A DNA stretch of 64,000 bases from Sphingobacterium detergens (GCF_003610355.1 NZ_RAPY01000004.1:124001-188000); one strand, 5' to 3'. Positions 1 to 9,271 are shown, numbered from the stretch's first letter. The notes: a model not told the origin generated them from the letters alone. Translations and numbers: made by a program.

Positions 1-1052
1 CTTCCAACGCCATCTTCGTTATATCTTTTGCGGTCGAGTAATTGTGGTAAATAACCAGACAGACTGGCTCCTGTGGAGTCATGGAGGTATCTGCCGACCA
101 AGCCGCTGCTGTTACCAACACCACCCGGATGTGCTTTAGATTTTGAATTTAACATAATGCGGGCGCTTTCACAGGCACTGGCTCCAAGAATTACAGTTTT
201 TCCTTTTACCGTATATTCCTGTAAATCTTTTGTGTCAACATAGGACACACCGATAGCCAATCCTTCGTCGTTGGTCAATACTTCCCGTACCATTGCATTG
301 TCGATTACCTTTAAATTCCCTGTTTTCATTGCGGGAATGACCAAACAGGATGAGGATGAGAAATCGCCATATACTTTACATGCACGACCACATTGGCCAC
401 AGTAGAAACAAGTGCCTCGGTCTTTAATATCTTTGGATACTTCGGTCAGCACGGCACCCCGTCCCGGAATGACAGGTACACCCGCTTTCTTAGCCCCTTT
501 TGCAATATATAGTTCATTAAGACGAGGCTTAGGAGGTTTCATAAAAATACCATCAGGTTCATTATGTATACCCTCGGCTGTACCATAAATACCGATCATA
601 CGGTCTACGCGATCATAAAATGGTTTGACTTCATCATAAGTGATAGGCCATTCATCGGTGGTACCATCTTTCGGTTTGAAATCATCTGGACCCATACGCA
701 ATGAGATGCGGCCCCAGTGATTGGTTCTACCACCAAGCATCCTTGCTCTGAACCATTCGAATTCGGTTCCACTAACTTTACTGTAAGGTTCTCCTTCGAT
801 TTGCCAGCCACCAAAGGCCGCATCGAAATCGCCAAAAGGTCGTGTGGTACCAGCTCCTCTCCGGGGTGATTCCCAGGGCCAACGTAACTGCAACGAATCT
901 TTTGCGGGATCGTAAAATGGGCCAGCCTCCAGCATCAATACTTTGAGACCAGCATGTGCCAGAATATATCCGGCCATACCTCCACCTGCACCTGAGCCTA
1001 TGACGATAGCGTCAAACAATTCGGGATTCTCTTTAATTTGATAATTTGACAT
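1..1052 (-). CDS. GMC family oxidoreductase (C-terminus beyond window)
   Basis: FAD-dependent alcohol/sugar oxidoreductase of the glucose-methanol-choline family. The start ATG is at 1050-1052 and the reading frame stays open to base 1, so about 350 N-terminal residues are visible and the C-terminal catalytic half is missing. Near residues 14-24 there is an FAD-binding GSGAGGGMAGY motif, followed about 12 residues later by an acidic LEAG turn. A GGRTNHWGR stretch typical of this family follows. A CFYCGQCGRAC cysteine cluster occurs near residue 230; related Bacteroidota GMC proteins carry similar clusters (from memory). No signal peptide is apparent. The substrate cannot be told from the sequence, and no gluconate-dehydrogenase subunit 3 gene is visible beside it. 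Family assignment is firm. Confidence 0.88.
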   Translation of the reverse strand, partial: MSNYQIKENPELFDAIVIGSGAGGGMAGYILAHAGLKVLMLEAGPFYDPAKDSLQLRWPWESPRRGAGTTRPFGDFDAAFGGWQIEGEPYSKVSGTEFEWFRARMLGGRTNHWGRISLRMGPDDFKPKDGTTDEWPITYDEVKPFYDRVDRMIGIYGTAEGIHNEPDGIFMKPPKPRLNELYIAKGAKKAGVPVIPGRGAVLTEVSKDIKDRGTCFYCGQCGRACKVYGDFSSSSCLVIPAMKTGNLKVIDNAMVREVLTNDEGLAIGVSYVDTKDLQEYTVKGKTVILGASACESARIMLNSKSKAHPGGVGNSSGLVGRYLHDSTGASLSGYLPQLLDRKRYNEDGVG

Positions 1053-1356
1053 AATTAAATTGAGTAATTAATTGAAAAGTCTGCGAGATACATTTTTTTA
1101 AGAAATTCAATATCTGCGGGAAGGTTTCAACTAATTGATGGTTATTGTTTCATGTTTAAAATCATCGTGAATATATTGATAAAATTTTATTTTTTTTCAA
1201 TTTAATTTATCGTTTTAGCATTATTCTAAATAAAGAATAGGAGATTGTTACAAAACAATGTGTAGTTCGCTGGAATGAGACTCGATTGGTTGAGTATGCT
1301 GAGATAAAAATTGAGCCGATATCGAGGCATCAGAAATATCGGCTGTTTTGTTTTAC
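1053..1356. other. intergenic region between GMC and ABC-F genes
   Basis: About 300 bases without a gene. The part next to 1052 is very AT-rich and should hold the promoter of the minus-strand GMC gene, but I cannot place a convincing box. The part next to 1356 holds the terminator hairpin of the ABC-F gene at 1314-1344. I see nothing else. Confidence 0.6.
1314..1344 (-). terminator. intrinsic terminator of the ABC-F gene
   Basis: A perfect 9-bp inverted repeat (AGCCGATAT at 1314-1322 and ATATCGGCT at 1336-1344) lies 12 bases past the stop of the minus-strand ABC-F gene. Read on that strand it is followed by CAATTTTTAT, a usable U-tract. Confidence 0.7.
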
Positions 1357-2949
1357 CTAATTTTTTAAGCTGATCGTTCTGTCTATGCCGATATCATCTT
1401 GAAACATTTCATCATGTGAGATGACAAGGAGCGTGCCTTTATAATGTTGAATTGCTCGGGTAAGGATACGAATGTTTTGGATATCCAGATTATTGGTCGG
1501 TTCATCTAATACAATGAGATCCGGAGCCTGTTGTCTAATCGTTAAGCAGCATAGGATCAGGCGCATTTTTTCGCCACCACTTAAAAGTCGACAAGGCTTG
1601 TCCCAGTCGTCCTTCCCAAATAAAAAGCGGTTGAGTCTGATTTTGATCTCATGTTCTGGTAGCGATTCACTATTATAATATTGAGCCTGCTCATAAACAC
1701 TCAACCGGAGGTCGATAAGCGAGTACTCCTGGTCGAGATAGATAGCGCTAAAGCGTTGTCGCTCAACCTGACCTTGAGAGGGAGTGAGCTGACCTAATAG
1801 GATTTTGATCAATGTGGTTTTACCGGAACCATTTTTCCCCTGCAAGATAATACGCTCCCCGCTGAATATTTGCAGATCCATATTTTCTGGCCAAAGTTCA
1901 TCTGTATTGTATTTGAAATTGATTTTGGTCGCTTTTATCATACTTTTTCCGCGTGGGAAGTTGCTATTTCCCAAATCAATTTTCATTTCATCTAAGGCAG
2001 CTTTCGTACCTCTAAGTTCTTGCAGATTGGATTTTATATCCCCAATTTTTTCCTGATGGACACTTTTGATTTTGGCCGTGCTTTTTTCGGCATTATTCCG
2101 TAGTGTATTCATCATGATGCGGGCAACACCTGCTTTTTCCTGTTTTTTTTGACCACGATTGTTTAATCTGTTTTGCCGTTCAATCGTTTCTCTTTCTTTC
2201 TCTTTGGCTGTTCTGATCGCTTTTTCCTGATGATGGATATCCTGTTCTAGCGCATTGCGTTCTATTTCTTTTTGAGATTCATAAAATGCATAGTTTCCAC
2301 CGTATCTTTTTATACCCCTCGGCGTCATTTCTAGTGTGTCCTCCAATAGATTGAGCAGTGTTCGGTCATGGCTGACAACAACGATGGTTTGTTTTGAAGA
2401 CTGTATCCATTGATAAAGCAGCTTTTTACTGTCAATATCCAGGTGATTGCTGGGCTCATCCAACAGGATAAGCTCACATTCGTGAATTTGGATCCCTGCC
2501 AATAAAACTTTTGCCTTTTGGCCACCACTGAGATCCGACATTTTCTGCGTCAAATGAATTTCAGGCAAATTCCAATATCCAAAAGCCTCTTGGCAGCGTT
2601 CTTCCAGTGTCCAGTCATCTTGAAGGATATTAAAATTTTCCTCTGAGGCATTGCCGCCTAAGATGGCATAAAAAGCATTTAGTTTTTTGTCAATGCCAAG
2701 AGCCTGTGCGACCGTTAAATCATCGTATTGTCCGGTAATTTGTGGCACATAAAAAGGGCGGGTATCACTGTGCATACCGCCTGTTGTGGGCAATAGCTCT
2801 CCGGCGATAAGGCGTAATAATGTTGATTTACCAACACCGTTGTTGCCAATTAATGCTATTTTCTCGTGTGAGTTTATTGTTAGACTTATGTTTTCAAACA
2901 ATAAATCTTTATTCGGATGTATATAGGATATCTGTTGTAATGAAATCAT
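1357..2949 (-). CDS. ABC-F family ATP-binding protein
   Basis: A 530-residue protein with two ABC ATPase domains in one chain and no membrane segment, which is the ABC-F layout (translation factors and ribosome-protection proteins acting on the ribosomal E site). The first domain has Walker A GNNGVGKST near residue 36, signature LSGGQ near 140 and Walker B LILLDEPSNHLD near 160. A charged linker of about 80 residues follows, rich in Lys/Glu/Arg and including a GQKKQEKAGVARIM stretch, and then a second domain with GKNGSGKTT, LSGGE and LIVLDEPTNNLD. The linker sets specificity in this family. Whether this member protects against an antibiotic or is a housekeeping factor cannot be decided here. 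It is monocistronic, with its own terminator and a 270-base divergent upstream region. Confidence 0.9.
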   Translation of the reverse strand: MISLQQISYIHPNKDLLFENISLTINSHEKIALIGNNGVGKSTLLRLIAGELLPTTGGMHSDTRPFYVPQITGQYDDLTVAQALGIDKKLNAFYAILGGNASEENFNILQDDWTLEERCQEAFGYWNLPEIHLTQKMSDLSGGQKAKVLLAGIQIHECELILLDEPSNHLDIDSKKLLYQWIQSSKQTIVVVSHDRTLLNLLEDTLEMTPRGIKRYGGNYAFYESQKEIERNALEQDIHHQEKAIRTAKEKERETIERQNRLNNRGQKKQEKAGVARIMMNTLRNNAEKSTAKIKSVHQEKIGDIKSNLQELRGTKAALDEMKIDLGNSNFPRGKSMIKATKINFKYNTDELWPENMDLQIFSGERIILQGKNGSGKTTLIKILLGQLTPSQGQVERQRFSAIYLDQEYSLIDLRLSVYEQAQYYNSESLPEHEIKIRLNRFLFGKDDWDKPCRLLSGGEKMRLILCCLTIRQQAPDLIVLDEPTNNLDIQNIRILTRAIQHYKGTLLVISHDEMFQDDIGIDRTISLKN

Positions 2950-3181
2950 GCTAAAATTCTTTATAATGTTAAAAACAGTCCATTTCGGTAAGTTATTTAC
3001 CGTTGGTATTTATTACGCTCTAAAGAATCTTAATCTTACATACAGTTTTTATTTGATTTTAAGAACTACAAATATACCAGTTTATTTCTAATCTCAAAAC
3101 AACTGTTTTATCTATAGTCAAATTCCTTAATGTTTAAACATAAATTTGTATAATAGTGCTCCAAATTTTGAATGTAAATTA

Positions 3182-3213
3182 TTGCTATTTGCGTTGAACA
3201 AATCGTAATTTTG
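3182..3213 (+). promoter_or_regulatory. Bacteroidota-type promoter of the NtrC-like gene
   Basis: TAATTTTG at 3206-3213 matches the TAnnTTTG -7 consensus of Bacteroidota. A TTG at 3182-3184 lies 21 bases upstream and could be the -33 element. The start codon (3223) is only 9 bases past the box, so the transcript would have almost no 5' leader. Confidence 0.45.
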
Positions 3214-3222
3214 AAAAAAAAC

Positions 3223-4563
3223 ATGGTGAATAAAATACTTATTATCGATGACGAAGAGAAGCTTCGTACACTGCTTGCTAAGATCATCAGCTTGGAGGGT
3301 TTTGAAGTAATCGAAGCTGCTGATATCAAATCTGGTTTGAAAAAGCTTGATATTTTCGATGTCGATGTAGTATTATGCGATGTTAAGTTGCCTGATGGTA
3401 ACGGTGTGGAGACTGCGAAATTGATTAAGGAGCGCTATCCAGTTGTTGAAATCATATTATTGACTGCCTATGGTAATATTCCGGATGGAGTTCAGGCGAT
3501 TAAAAATGGTGCTTTTGAATACATTACCAAAGGTGATGACAACAACCGGATTATTCCTTTACTCTATAAAGCCTGTGAGAAAGTAGCACTGGCACGAAGA
3601 GTAAGACAGTTGGAGAAACAATTAGGCAATAGGCTTTCATTTGACAAAATTATAGGGCGTTCTGTTGCGATTAAATCCGCCATCGCGCTTGCGCAAAAAG
3701 TATCCGTAACAAGTACGACTGTCCTACTAACCGGAGAAACAGGAACTGGTAAAGAGGTATTTGCACAAGCGATTCATCAGGCCAGCCCACGTAAGGAGCG
3801 TAGTTTTGTTGCCATTAATTGTGCGGCTTTCACAAAAGATCTGCTGGAAAATGAGCTGTTTGGACATAAAGCAGGGGCTTTTACAGGAGCGACAAAGGAC
3901 CAGCGTGGTCTATTCGAAGAGGCTCATTTGGGAACTATTTTTTTGGATGAGATTGGTGAGATGGCGATTGAACTCCAAGCCAAAATTTTACGGGTACTGG
4001 AGACCGGTGAATTTTTAAAGGTAGGTGATTCCAAGCCGACGAAAGTGGATGTCCGTATTATCGCTGCAACAAATCGGGACCTTGAAGCTGAAATCGATTC
4101 AGAACATTTTAGAAGCGATTTATTTTATAGATTGTCCGTATTTACAATTCAACTACCACCCCTACGTGAGCGTGTTGAGGATATTCGATTGCTGGCTCAA
4201 TATTATGCAGATATTTTTGCGGCAAAATCGAATCTCAAACCGCTAAAAATGACGGCTGAATTTGTTGCTGCTCTCGAACGAAATCCTTGGCGGGGAAATA
4301 TCCGTGAATTGAAAAATGTGATTGAACGTAGTGTCATACTGAGTGAAGATGGACTGCTTGATCTGAGCAGTCTTCCTTTTGGAATGAATAGTTTGAAATC
4401 GGAACAGGCGCTGTCTTCCGGCTTCTCTATGGCAAACATAGAACGTCAACACATTCAACGTGTATTGCAACATACAAATGGGAATAAAGCCGAAGCTGCA
4501 CGATTGCTAGAGATCGGTGTAGCAACATTGTACCGGAAAATTGAGGAGTATAAAATGCAATAA
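3223..4563 (+). CDS. sigma-54-dependent response regulator (NtrC/AtoC type)
   Basis: A 446-residue transcription activator. The receiver domain (residues 1-120) has the acidic pair DD at 9-10 and phospho-acceptor Asp53 in LCDVKLPDG. The AAA+ domain has Walker A GETGTGKE at 171-178, the sigma-54 contact loop GAFTGA at 218-223 and LDEIGEM as Walker B. The C-terminus is a Fis-type helix-turn-helix containing GNKAEAARLLEIG. An upstream TTG at 3211 is in frame, but it lies inside the -7 box, so ATG 3223 is preferred. No histidine kinase gene is adjacent, so the partner is encoded elsewhere. The gene should switch on RpoN-dependent promoters, but its regulon cannot be inferred from the neighbours. 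Confidence 0.92.
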   Translation: MVNKILIIDDEEKLRTLLAKIISLEGFEVIEAADIKSGLKKLDIFDVDVVLCDVKLPDGNGVETAKLIKERYPVVEIILLTAYGNIPDGVQAIKNGAFEYITKGDDNNRIIPLLYKACEKVALARRVRQLEKQLGNRLSFDKIIGRSVAIKSAIALAQKVSVTSTTVLLTGETGTGKEVFAQAIHQASPRKERSFVAINCAAFTKDLLENELFGHKAGAFTGATKDQRGLFEEAHLGTIFLDEIGEMAIELQAKILRVLETGEFLKVGDSKPTKVDVRIIAATNRDLEAEIDSEHFRSDLFYRLSVFTIQLPPLRERVEDIRLLAQYYADIFAAKSNLKPLKMTAEFVAALERNPWRGNIRELKNVIERSVILSEDGLLDLSSLPFGMNSLKSEQALSSGFSMANIERQHIQRVLQHTNGNKAEAARLLEIGVATLYRKIEEYKMQ

Positions 4564-4668
4564 GGCAAGATTAAACACAACTCGTCTTGTTGCATTTGTT
4601 TTCTTGACTTTGAGGTTGTTTTGTCGGTATTCCTTAACACCTTGCTGGGACCAGTATGCTACTTGGCC

Positions 4669-4943
4669 TGCTATTTCTTTGCCGTTTGAAGCCTGTTTTA
4701 TTGCCATTATAGCAAAGAAATAGCAGAGAAATAGCAAAGAAAAGGCAAGCGAAGCCCAAGGAAAGTCCCTAGAAAGCCCAAAGAAGCTTCGAAGAAACGG
4801 CCTAGAATAAGTAAAGGATAACCAATAAATAAGCAAAGAAATAGCAATAAATAAGCGAAGGATAAGCAAATAATAACCAAAGAAAAAGGGACATATATCT
4901 TTGCTTCATTTGTCAAATCTGCTTTTCGATACAGTCCCTTTTT
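4669..4943. repeat. purine-biased degenerate repeat tract with inverted copies
   Basis: Between the response regulator and yiaA lies a low-complexity stretch built from variants of an AGCAAAGAAATAG-like unit. GCAAAGAAATAGCA occurs at 4712-4725 and again at 4833-4846, and its exact reverse complement is at 4669-4682, so the first two can form a 14-bp stem with a 29-base loop. The block ends in AAAAAGGGAC (4883-4892) facing GTCCCTTTTT (4934-4943), a 10-bp stem that could end plus-strand transcription. Open frames across the minus strand here are hydrophobic and repetitive and are probably by-products of the base bias. Confidence 0.6.
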
Positions 4944-4966
4944 GTTTCCTTTAATGATCTACAATA

Positions 4967-5001
4967 GATCCTGCGGCATGTCAGCCAGCGGCCGCAGGAT
5001 C
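4967..5001 (-). terminator. hairpin downstream of yiaA
   Basis: An 11-bp perfect stem (GATCCTGCGGC at 4967-4977, GCCGCAGGATC at 4991-5001) with a 13-base loop starts 9 bases after the yiaA stop. The following minus-strand bases are only weakly U-rich, so it may be a terminator or a 3'-end stabiliser. Confidence 0.5.
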
Positions 5002-5010
5002 GGCAAACCG

Positions 5011-5478
5011 CTAAAGTTTTATCTCGTTATCATCAATAAGTTTAGCATCCCGTGTATTTTTCTGAACGGCGATCGCAGAGAATATACTTAGCGAAAAAGA
5101 CATGGCGTAGAACCCTTTTTCGCTAAGTAGCAGATCAGCATTCCATAATCCGATAATCAATAAGACTACTGCAGCAATTGTTGCAAACCAACTTAGACCA
5201 TAGTAAAGTTCGGTTACGGCAAGTCCTTCAGCTTTATCTCTGACACTTTTTTGAACGGAAATAACAGCAAATAGGGCAAACAATAGAATGGTAAAATAAT
5301 ATCCCTTTTCATTGAGCGCCATAGTCGCATTCCATAATCCCACACAGTAACCAATAGTTCCTACCAATAGAGCTGTCCACGATGCGCCAATGAAGGCTCC
5401 TGTAGGTTTGAAAGGATTTCTTGTGTTCGAATCCTTTTTTGAAATTTTTTCTTCAATCATGTTTTTTAGCGGTTCCAT
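5011..5478 (-). CDS. yiaA: YiaA/YiaB-type inner membrane protein
   Basis: A 155-residue membrane protein made of a duplicated two-helix unit (the YiaAB domain). The halves repeat as GYCVGLWNATMALNEKGYYF near residue 43 and LLIIGLWNADLLLSEKGFYA near residue 106, each followed by a second hydrophobic helix and a VQK..RD motif. The N-terminal 25 residues are charged and cytoplasmic. The family is widespread, but its function is not known; it is predicted to sit in the inner membrane. The gene stands alone, with a hairpin after it and an AT-rich region before it shared with the divergent gene at 5620. Confidence 0.85.
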   Translation of the reverse strand: MEPLKNMIEEKISKKDSNTRNPFKPTGAFIGASWTALLVGTIGYCVGLWNATMALNEKGYYFTILLFALFAVISVQKSVRDKAEGLAVTELYYGLSWFATIAAVVLLIIGLWNADLLLSEKGFYAMSFSLSIFSAIAVQKNTRDAKLIDDNEIKL

Positions 5479-5606
5479 AATTTTAATTTTTTATTGTTGT
5501 TTTTGTTATTTGTTGATTCAAATATCAGGAGTATTCAATAGGATATAAAATCAATTTGTAAAAAATACTGATGATATATTTTTATTTATTAAATTTGATT
5601 TTCTGC

Positions 5607-5614
5607 TAAATTTG
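5607..5614 (+). promoter_or_regulatory. -7 promoter box directly before the gene at 5620
   Basis: TAAATTTG is an exact TAnnTTTG match. It ends 5 bases before the ATG at 5620, so transcription would start at or next to the start codon, giving a leaderless or nearly leaderless mRNA. The -33 region is not distinct. Confidence 0.45.
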
Positions 5615-5619
5615 ACGAT

Positions 5620-7128
5620 ATGGATTCAATTGTAGAGCTTATTAGTGTATTAGATAATGATGATATTAAGGACTTTAAGAGCTTCATAAAAAAGAAAAAT
5701 AAACGGAATGACGTCAAGAATATCAAGTTGCTCGAAATTTTAGAAACTGATGATATAAATAGACTAAAAAAACTTTATGGATCTTCAAAAAATAAAGACG
5801 CTTATCATGCATTAAGGAAAAGATTACATGATAGCCTACTATTGTTTATTTCAAATAAAACATTTGAGCGGGATAACAGTGAGGCGCATGAAGCTTTGAG
5901 ACTGCTTATTGTTGGACGTTTTTTGTTGGAGAATGATCTGATAAAACCTGGATTTAAATGTCTTCAACGGGCCGAACACAAGGCTTTACTTCTGGAGCAG
6001 TTTAGCTTGCTCAATGAAATCCTTCAATTGAGGTTGCAATATGCATATTTGGAATCCAGACCTAATTTAGAATTACTGATCGATCGTTTGATGGCAAATC
6101 AACATAAAATGCAGCAAGAGGTCAAATTCCAAATTGCCTATGCATTTCTAAGGGTCGAATTGCAAGATATCCATTTGAAGGGGAAGATCGTTGATCTAAA
6201 TCGGTTGGTGATGGATACAATTGGCAAGTATGATATTTCATTGCGGCAACTATTGTCTTTTAAGTCGCTATATCAGCTATTGTTTATCGCCAATGAATAT
6301 GCTACGATACATCAGAATTATGCCTTAGTTCGGTCGTTTTTGAAAACAAGTGATGAATTTATAACAAGGCAAAAGGTAAATTCGGTGCATCACCTGTTTT
6401 ACTACTTACATATTCTCTATTACCTCGCTAATTTCAATTTGCGGAATGGATTATTTCACGAAAGTTTAGCGTATTTAGAGCAGCTGATTGCAGGCTGTTC
6501 GCCGGGAAGCGTTCTTCGGGTTCAGTTTCATTTACGTTATTATTTGCTCAAGGCGCTCAATTACCATTACATGGGAGAGGGGGCAAAGGCACTCGCTATT
6601 TTACGTTTAGGGATCCAACAATCAACATTGAAGTCCAACGAGACTGATCTTGCGGACCTGCAATTATGCCTGGTTATGTTTCTGACACAATTTCAAGATA
6701 AACTTGCATTAACAGAATTAAGAAAGTTGATTCGAACGGATGCTTGGTATGAGAAGAAAATGGGTATGTTATGGACAATTCGTAAGAGCTTGCTGGAGAT
6801 ATTGATCCATATTCAGTTTGCGGATATTGATCTAGCAATTTCACGCGTGAAAAGCTTTAGACGTCGGTACAAAAAATACCTGGAAACCGTGCGGGAAGGT
6901 CGGGTTGTTAATTTTTTAAGACTGGTTGAAAAGTATCTGCAAAATCCATCGGTCGTAAAGAATACTGTTTTTATAGCCGATATAGAGGAGATGGCCGATC
7001 GTGCAGAAAATCAGGATTTATTTGTGCTGGGGTTCATTGCTTGGTTAAAGTCCCTGGTCACTTCGGAAAGCCCCTATCAGGCTTTATTGAGCTTGGTTAG
7101 GAAATCGGAGCTGAAAAAGGATCAATAA
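5620..7128 (+). CDS. uncharacterised alpha-helical (TPR-like) protein
   Basis: A 502-residue protein that I do not recognise as a named family. It has no signal peptide and no membrane segment. It is almost entirely predicted helix, with regularly spaced Leu, Ala and Tyr (for example LLLEQFSLLNEILQLRLQYAYL near residue 135 and YYLHILYYLANFNLRNGLF near 265), which suggests an alpha-solenoid of TPR-like repeats for protein binding. The charged N-terminus (about 60 residues) has the feel of a small regulatory domain. It converges with the L,D-transpeptidase-like gene, and the two stop codons overlap by 7 bases. Its role is unknown. Confidence 0.72.
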   Translation: MDSIVELISVLDNDDIKDFKSFIKKKNKRNDVKNIKLLEILETDDINRLKKLYGSSKNKDAYHALRKRLHDSLLLFISNKTFERDNSEAHEALRLLIVGRFLLENDLIKPGFKCLQRAEHKALLLEQFSLLNEILQLRLQYAYLESRPNLELLIDRLMANQHKMQQEVKFQIAYAFLRVELQDIHLKGKIVDLNRLVMDTIGKYDISLRQLLSFKSLYQLLFIANEYATIHQNYALVRSFLKTSDEFITRQKVNSVHHLFYYLHILYYLANFNLRNGLFHESLAYLEQLIAGCSPGSVLRVQFHLRYYLLKALNYHYMGEGAKALAILRLGIQQSTLKSNETDLADLQLCLVMFLTQFQDKLALTELRKLIRTDAWYEKKMGMLWTIRKSLLEILIHIQFADIDLAISRVKSFRRRYKKYLETVREGRVVNFLRLVEKYLQNPSVVKNTVFIADIEEMADRAENQDLFVLGFIAWLKSLVTSESPYQALLSLVRKSELKKDQ

Positions 7129-7742
7129 TAGATGTTTAAGATAATTTGTTTTGGGGAGGAGTCAATAATAGGCTGCAGTCTTTCGTAGAATTTTACGCTT
7201 ACCATTGGGCAACCCTGACTTAAACATATTGGAGCAATTTGTTCATCATCGGGCATGCTATCGTATTTATGTAAAACGATGTTTCTACTATAGGCGTTGC
7301 TATTGGAGGCTTCAAGCCCATATAACTTATAAGCTTTTCCGAAACGACCGTTATAAGATGTGCCGATCGAGTACATGCCCAATGAGGTCGCATAGGAGTT
7401 GTCCTGGTTGCTGAATTTTAATCTGCCGGCTTTTCCGGTTTCCGAACCCGAACCATGCGCTACCAAACCTTGATCCAGGATCCGGTTGTTGTGGAGATCA
7501 ACAACAAAAAAGCGATTCCTTCCGGAAAGCTTCTTCATGTCGAGAAGAAAAGCGATGTTCTTATTGTATTTTTTATCCTTTTTAACGAGATCATTGACCC
7601 GATCGAACGCGTTAATATATCTTGCTGAGTCTGATGCCGCAGTGTTTTCGGTGTTGTCTGCAGCAACTGTATGCTTTCGGGAAACTTTGAAAGCGATCAG
7701 ACCTATCCCGATCCCGATAATGAGCAGAATTAACTTATTCAT
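7122..7742 (-). CDS. murein L,D-transpeptidase catalytic domain family protein
   Basis: A 206-residue envelope protein with an N-terminal membrane anchor (residues 2-18) and a YkuD_2-type L,D-transpeptidase fold. The probable catalytic Cys178 is in SQGCPMVS and the partner His158 in IVLHKYD. A family-typical stretch with HGSGSETG and LGMYSIG lies before them. Enzymes of the YkuD superfamily make or cut 3-3 cross-links or attach proteins to peptidoglycan; the YkuD_2 branch is less well studied, so the exact reaction is inferred. It is monocistronic and lies just upstream, on the same strand, of the DUF695 gene's 3' end. Confidence 0.85.
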   Translation of the reverse strand: MNKLILLIIGIGIGLIAFKVSRKHTVAADNTENTAASDSARYINAFDRVNDLVKKDKKYNKNIAFLLDMKKLSGRNRFFVVDLHNNRILDQGLVAHGSGSETGKAGRLKFSNQDNSYATSLGMYSIGTSYNGRFGKAYKLYGLEASNSNAYSRNIVLHKYDSMPDDEQIAPICLSQGCPMVSVKFYERLQPIIDSSPKQIILNIYY

Positions 7743-7805
7743 TTCTTAGGTTGGCTTTTTTGTTCAACAAAGTATGTACAATTATTTTTCAATCGCTTAT
7801 TGTTG

Positions 7806-8909
7806 TTATTCTATTGTTTTATTAAATCGCGCAAAGGATTTCCAATATTTATCTTTATAGATCGCATAGTCGATTTCAAGCCTATTTTGATATTGCGCAA
7901 TTAACTGATCTATTATTTGGGATGATTTTCTGAATTCTGTACAGGCCAGGTAAACTTCCCGTATGTTGTCCGCAGTTTCCCGCCCAATATTGAGATAGCC
8001 AATATCATGTGGAAGGCTAGCCATTAAGTCATCTTCGAATTTATCCATTAAATCGTATGTCGTCTGGTCAGGCATACCATTGGTTGAAGTTCCATCGTAA
8101 TTGATCCGCAATGTTACGATCCAGGGGTGTGATGCCTTTCCGTCCCAGTCCAAAAGTGTTGTGTTTATTATGGCCAAGATAGGTAGATCGTTTTGCATCA
8201 TGCCCTCAAAAGCAGTGTAGGAATCATTTTCGGTCTCATGCCTGACATCCGTATATTTTTCGACAAATTCTTTTTCCCGCCATATTAAATAGTCTTTTAA
8301 TTTGATCAATGGAATGAGCTCTCCTGCTGCCTGGTCAGTGGAGGTGACATTTAAATTGTCAATGGTGATGATCGAGTTTAGCTCGCCGATATAATTATCT
8401 AAGAATATTTCAACTCCATGAGCGATGTTGGCTTTGTCTTCTTCCGTGTAATTGGGGTGTACAATTACAATATCGACATCATCCGGGCGGTATTTGTGTT
8501 CAATGGGGTAAAAATACATGTCATTAATGTCAAAGGAAAATCCGTACATCGTTATTTTGAATTTTTCCATGTCTTCGATAGCCGGCTTTAAGGCCGTAAA
8601 TTTCCAATTTGGGAGCGTTGGAGCTGAGCCGATCAAGGTTTCGACGAACGCGATATTTTTTACAACCCCATCAGGAGTAATAACAAGCTCAGCAATATCA
8701 TCGCTGTACATTCCAGTTAAAAAATAGAGTTCTTTTCGAAGCGCGTCAATTTTTGGGGAGAGCTTGCTGAAAAAATTCTGATCAATGTGATCCCCATTTT
8801 TTACAATTTGAAAAAAGGTTTGTTCGTTTTTTGCAAACCAATTCCAAAAATCCTGTATGCTATCTTTTTTGTTTTCTTTCTTTCCAAAAATATTGTTAAA
8901 AAACCCCAT
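7806..8909 (-). CDS. DUF695 domain protein
   Basis: A 367-residue cytoplasmic protein with no signal peptide. The C-terminal third (from about 225) matches the DUF695 pattern: WIVTLRINYDGTSTNGMP, then DLMDKFEDDL, NIGRETADNIREVYLACTEF and YAIYKDKYWKSF. The N-terminal 220 residues (starting MGFFNNIFGKK, then an acidic and aromatic-rich segment) look like a second domain also found in other Bacteroidota proteins, with no function I can name. No catalytic motif is evident. The neighbours give no clue. Confidence 0.75.
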   Translation of the reverse strand: MGFFNNIFGKKENKKDSIQDFWNWFAKNEQTFFQIVKNGDHIDQNFFSKLSPKIDALRKELYFLTGMYSDDIAELVITPDGVVKNIAFVETLIGSAPTLPNWKFTALKPAIEDMEKFKITMYGFSFDINDMYFYPIEHKYRPDDVDIVIVHPNYTEEDKANIAHGVEIFLDNYIGELNSIITIDNLNVTSTDQAAGELIPLIKLKDYLIWREKEFVEKYTDVRHETENDSYTAFEGMMQNDLPILAIINTTLLDWDGKASHPWIVTLRINYDGTSTNGMPDQTTYDLMDKFEDDLMASLPHDIGYLNIGRETADNIREVYLACTEFRKSSQIIDQLIAQYQNRLEIDYAIYKDKYWKSFARFNKTIE

Positions 8910-9102
8910 AGTTACTATTTATTCGATTGGAACCCTATATCGTATGTAAGACCTGTTACACCTTTGCTTTTAAAATTAATGATATAATTATGATCCAACA
9001 AGTGATTTGCTGTTTAAAAATTATGTGACAAACAATTGGTCTAGCAGTTTGTTAAGGATAGTATTGGAAAATATAAATTAAGATGGAGCAGCTGAAATAG
9101 CC

Positions 9103-9246
9103 ATGACTGATAACAAACAGATTTGCGCGAAAAATCAGGATATTCCATTTGATAAAAAACAAACCGGGTGTATCGCGTTCGGATATAGCAATGAGAATAG
9201 ATGCTTATTCCGCGGAGAGCTCGTGAATACTTTAATCAGAAAATAA
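9103..9246 (+). CDS. possible 47-residue small protein
   Basis: A short open frame ending 25 bases before the BON lipoprotein gene, on the same strand. It has two Cys (residues 8 and 23) plus Cys34, a charged composition and no signal peptide or membrane helix. I see no clear ribosome site or homologue, so it may be chance within a 360-base gap. It is recorded because the surrounding bases hold no other gene. Confidence 0.22.
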   Translation: MTDNKQICAKNQDIPFDKKQTGCIAFGYSNENRCLFRGELVNTLIRK

Positions 9247-9271
9247 TTGATGAACAAATAATTATTTAAAT

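Noticed and set aside
4507..4869. 120-residue hydrophobic open frame on the minus strand
   Set aside because: It overlaps the end of the response regulator gene and runs through the purine-biased repeat tract; its FFGLS/FLCYFF-like repeats mirror the DNA repeat and look like a composition artefact.
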